Of a stretch of DNA of 64,000 bases, positions 63,684 through 64,000 are shown in pieces (position 1 is the first letter of the stretch; every line of letters begins with the position of its first letter). The notes under the pieces are model-generated. The model worked only from the letters and a program-made list of their open reading frames with translations. It ran no database searches and was not told the DNA's origin. Origin of the DNA: an uncultured Lachnospiraceae bacterium. Lineage in GTDB: Bacteria > Bacillota > Clostridia > Lachnospirales > Lachnospiraceae. A program made the translations under genes and the position numbers. The stretch spans positions 1 through 64,000 of the forward strand of contig CAMEJJ010000018.1 of NCBI GenBank assembly GCA_945919795.1, given 5' to 3'.

Positions 63684-63791
63684 AGGTAATCCTCCGGTTT
63701 TTTTCTGTATTATCATAGTCTTTGCAAATCTTTATTCTTTATTCATGGCACTTTTTTATAAATAGAGTCAATTGATTCCTAATTATACATT

Positions 63792-64000
63792 TTAAAGCAA
63801 TGCTTTAATTTTCTTTTCTATGACTTTCATATTCAATGGAGAAGCAACTGTTTCATATGTAATAATTAATCGTTCTCCTAGCATATATCCATTCTGCTCG
63901 TAATAATTCAATTTCCTAATTGCCTTATCCAAATATTCCGCATCATCCAACATTCCGAAATGCTCCCAATATATCTCTTTTCTTGTATGTATTTCTAAAA
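63792..64000 (-). CDS. C-terminal end of a gene cut by the window edge
   Basis: The last 68 codons are visible, ending KVIEKKIKALL and a TAA at 63794-63792. The stretch IYWEHFGMLDDAEYLDKAIRK and LGERLIITYE matches a C-terminal module I recall from larger Firmicutes proteins with a nuclease-like (PD-(D/E)XK type) fold; the match is from memory and weak. No function is assigned. The start lies beyond 64,000. Confidence 0.6.
   Translation of the reverse strand, partial: LEIHTRKEIYWEHFGMLDDAEYLDKAIRKLNYYEQNGYMLGERLIITYETVASPLNMKVIEKKIKALL

Noticed and set aside
1-64000. tRNA, rRNA, CRISPR array, prophage or intact transposon
   Set aside because: No cloverleaf-like segment, rRNA conserved block, regular spacer-repeat pattern, integrase, transposase or phage structural gene was recognised by eye. 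Small divergent tRNA genes could only be excluded with tRNAscan-type software.

Overview
This window looks like a chromosomal segment of a low-GC Gram-positive anaerobe of the class Clostridia, most likely family Lachnospiraceae. I infer this from gene content and order: birA / DUF6145-type gene / dusB near greA and lysS, dnaE followed by pfkA, a SAM-I riboswitch on metK, a NiaR-controlled nad operon, clostridial-type small alarmone synthetase and HD-GYP proteins, and strong AGGAGG-type ribosome binding sites. Most genes lie on the minus strand. I saw no rRNA, tRNA, CRISPR array or intact transposase/integrase.

1-10 kb is accessory. It holds a stand-alone AAA/DUF4143 ATPase and a peptide-sensing style module: a LytTR response regulator and GHKL histidine kinase (6.6-8.6 kb), followed by two ABC transporter units (1.9-6.5 kb), a 56-residue membrane protein and a small zinc-ribbon protein. 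Each ABC unit is preceded by the same 21-nt element placed exactly 24 nt upstream of a -10-like hexamer, which makes a coherent regulator-operator picture. The first ABC ATPase is broken by a one-base frameshift. At 9.1-9.7 kb three gene fragments (DUF6075-like, ParB-like, and a 23S rRNA methyltransferase-like tail) are fused end to end, a scar of a deleted integrative element next to lysS.

10-42 kb is mostly housekeeping on the minus strand: lysS-greA; argF-birA-DUF6145-dusB; NfeD/SPFH; an SH3/SleB cell-wall hydrolase; an rRNA methyltransferase with proC; dnaE-pfkA; an orphan PilT-type ATPase; metK with SAM-I riboswitch; HD-GYP (plus strand); murA; a LysM/M23 peptidase; a flavin reductase; a coiled-coil membrane-tail protein; a small alarmone synthetase; and an apparent operon of a VWA-type protein, a MoxR-type AAA ATPase, a leucine-rich-repeat protein and a UDP-sugar pyrophosphorylase.

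42.7-48.2 kb is a plus-strand cluster: GT2 glycosyltransferase, a 1,015-residue membrane protein and an M18 aminopeptidase. 48-64 kb returns to the minus strand: a ferritin-like bundle protein, a diguanylate-cyclase-like protein, truA, a metallophosphoesterase, an SbcC/SbcD-like (YhaN/YhaO-like) pair, the nadA-nadB-nadC-niaR operon with its promoter and operator, a second flavin reductase, DUF4153 and DUF819 membrane proteins, and a gene cut by the right edge.

The most unusual layer is non-coding. A 233-bp nested palindrome (48,778-49,010) has a partial relative at 35.5 kb. A 207-bp MITE-like inverted repeat sits inside the nad operon (57,228-57,434). Four back-to-back hairpins lie at 42,517-42,695. 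A 19-nt sequence is shared by 13,139 and 30,320. Short degenerate tandem repeats that look like slippage products occur both between genes and inside coding regions. Protein family names rest on motif recognition by eye; no database search was run.
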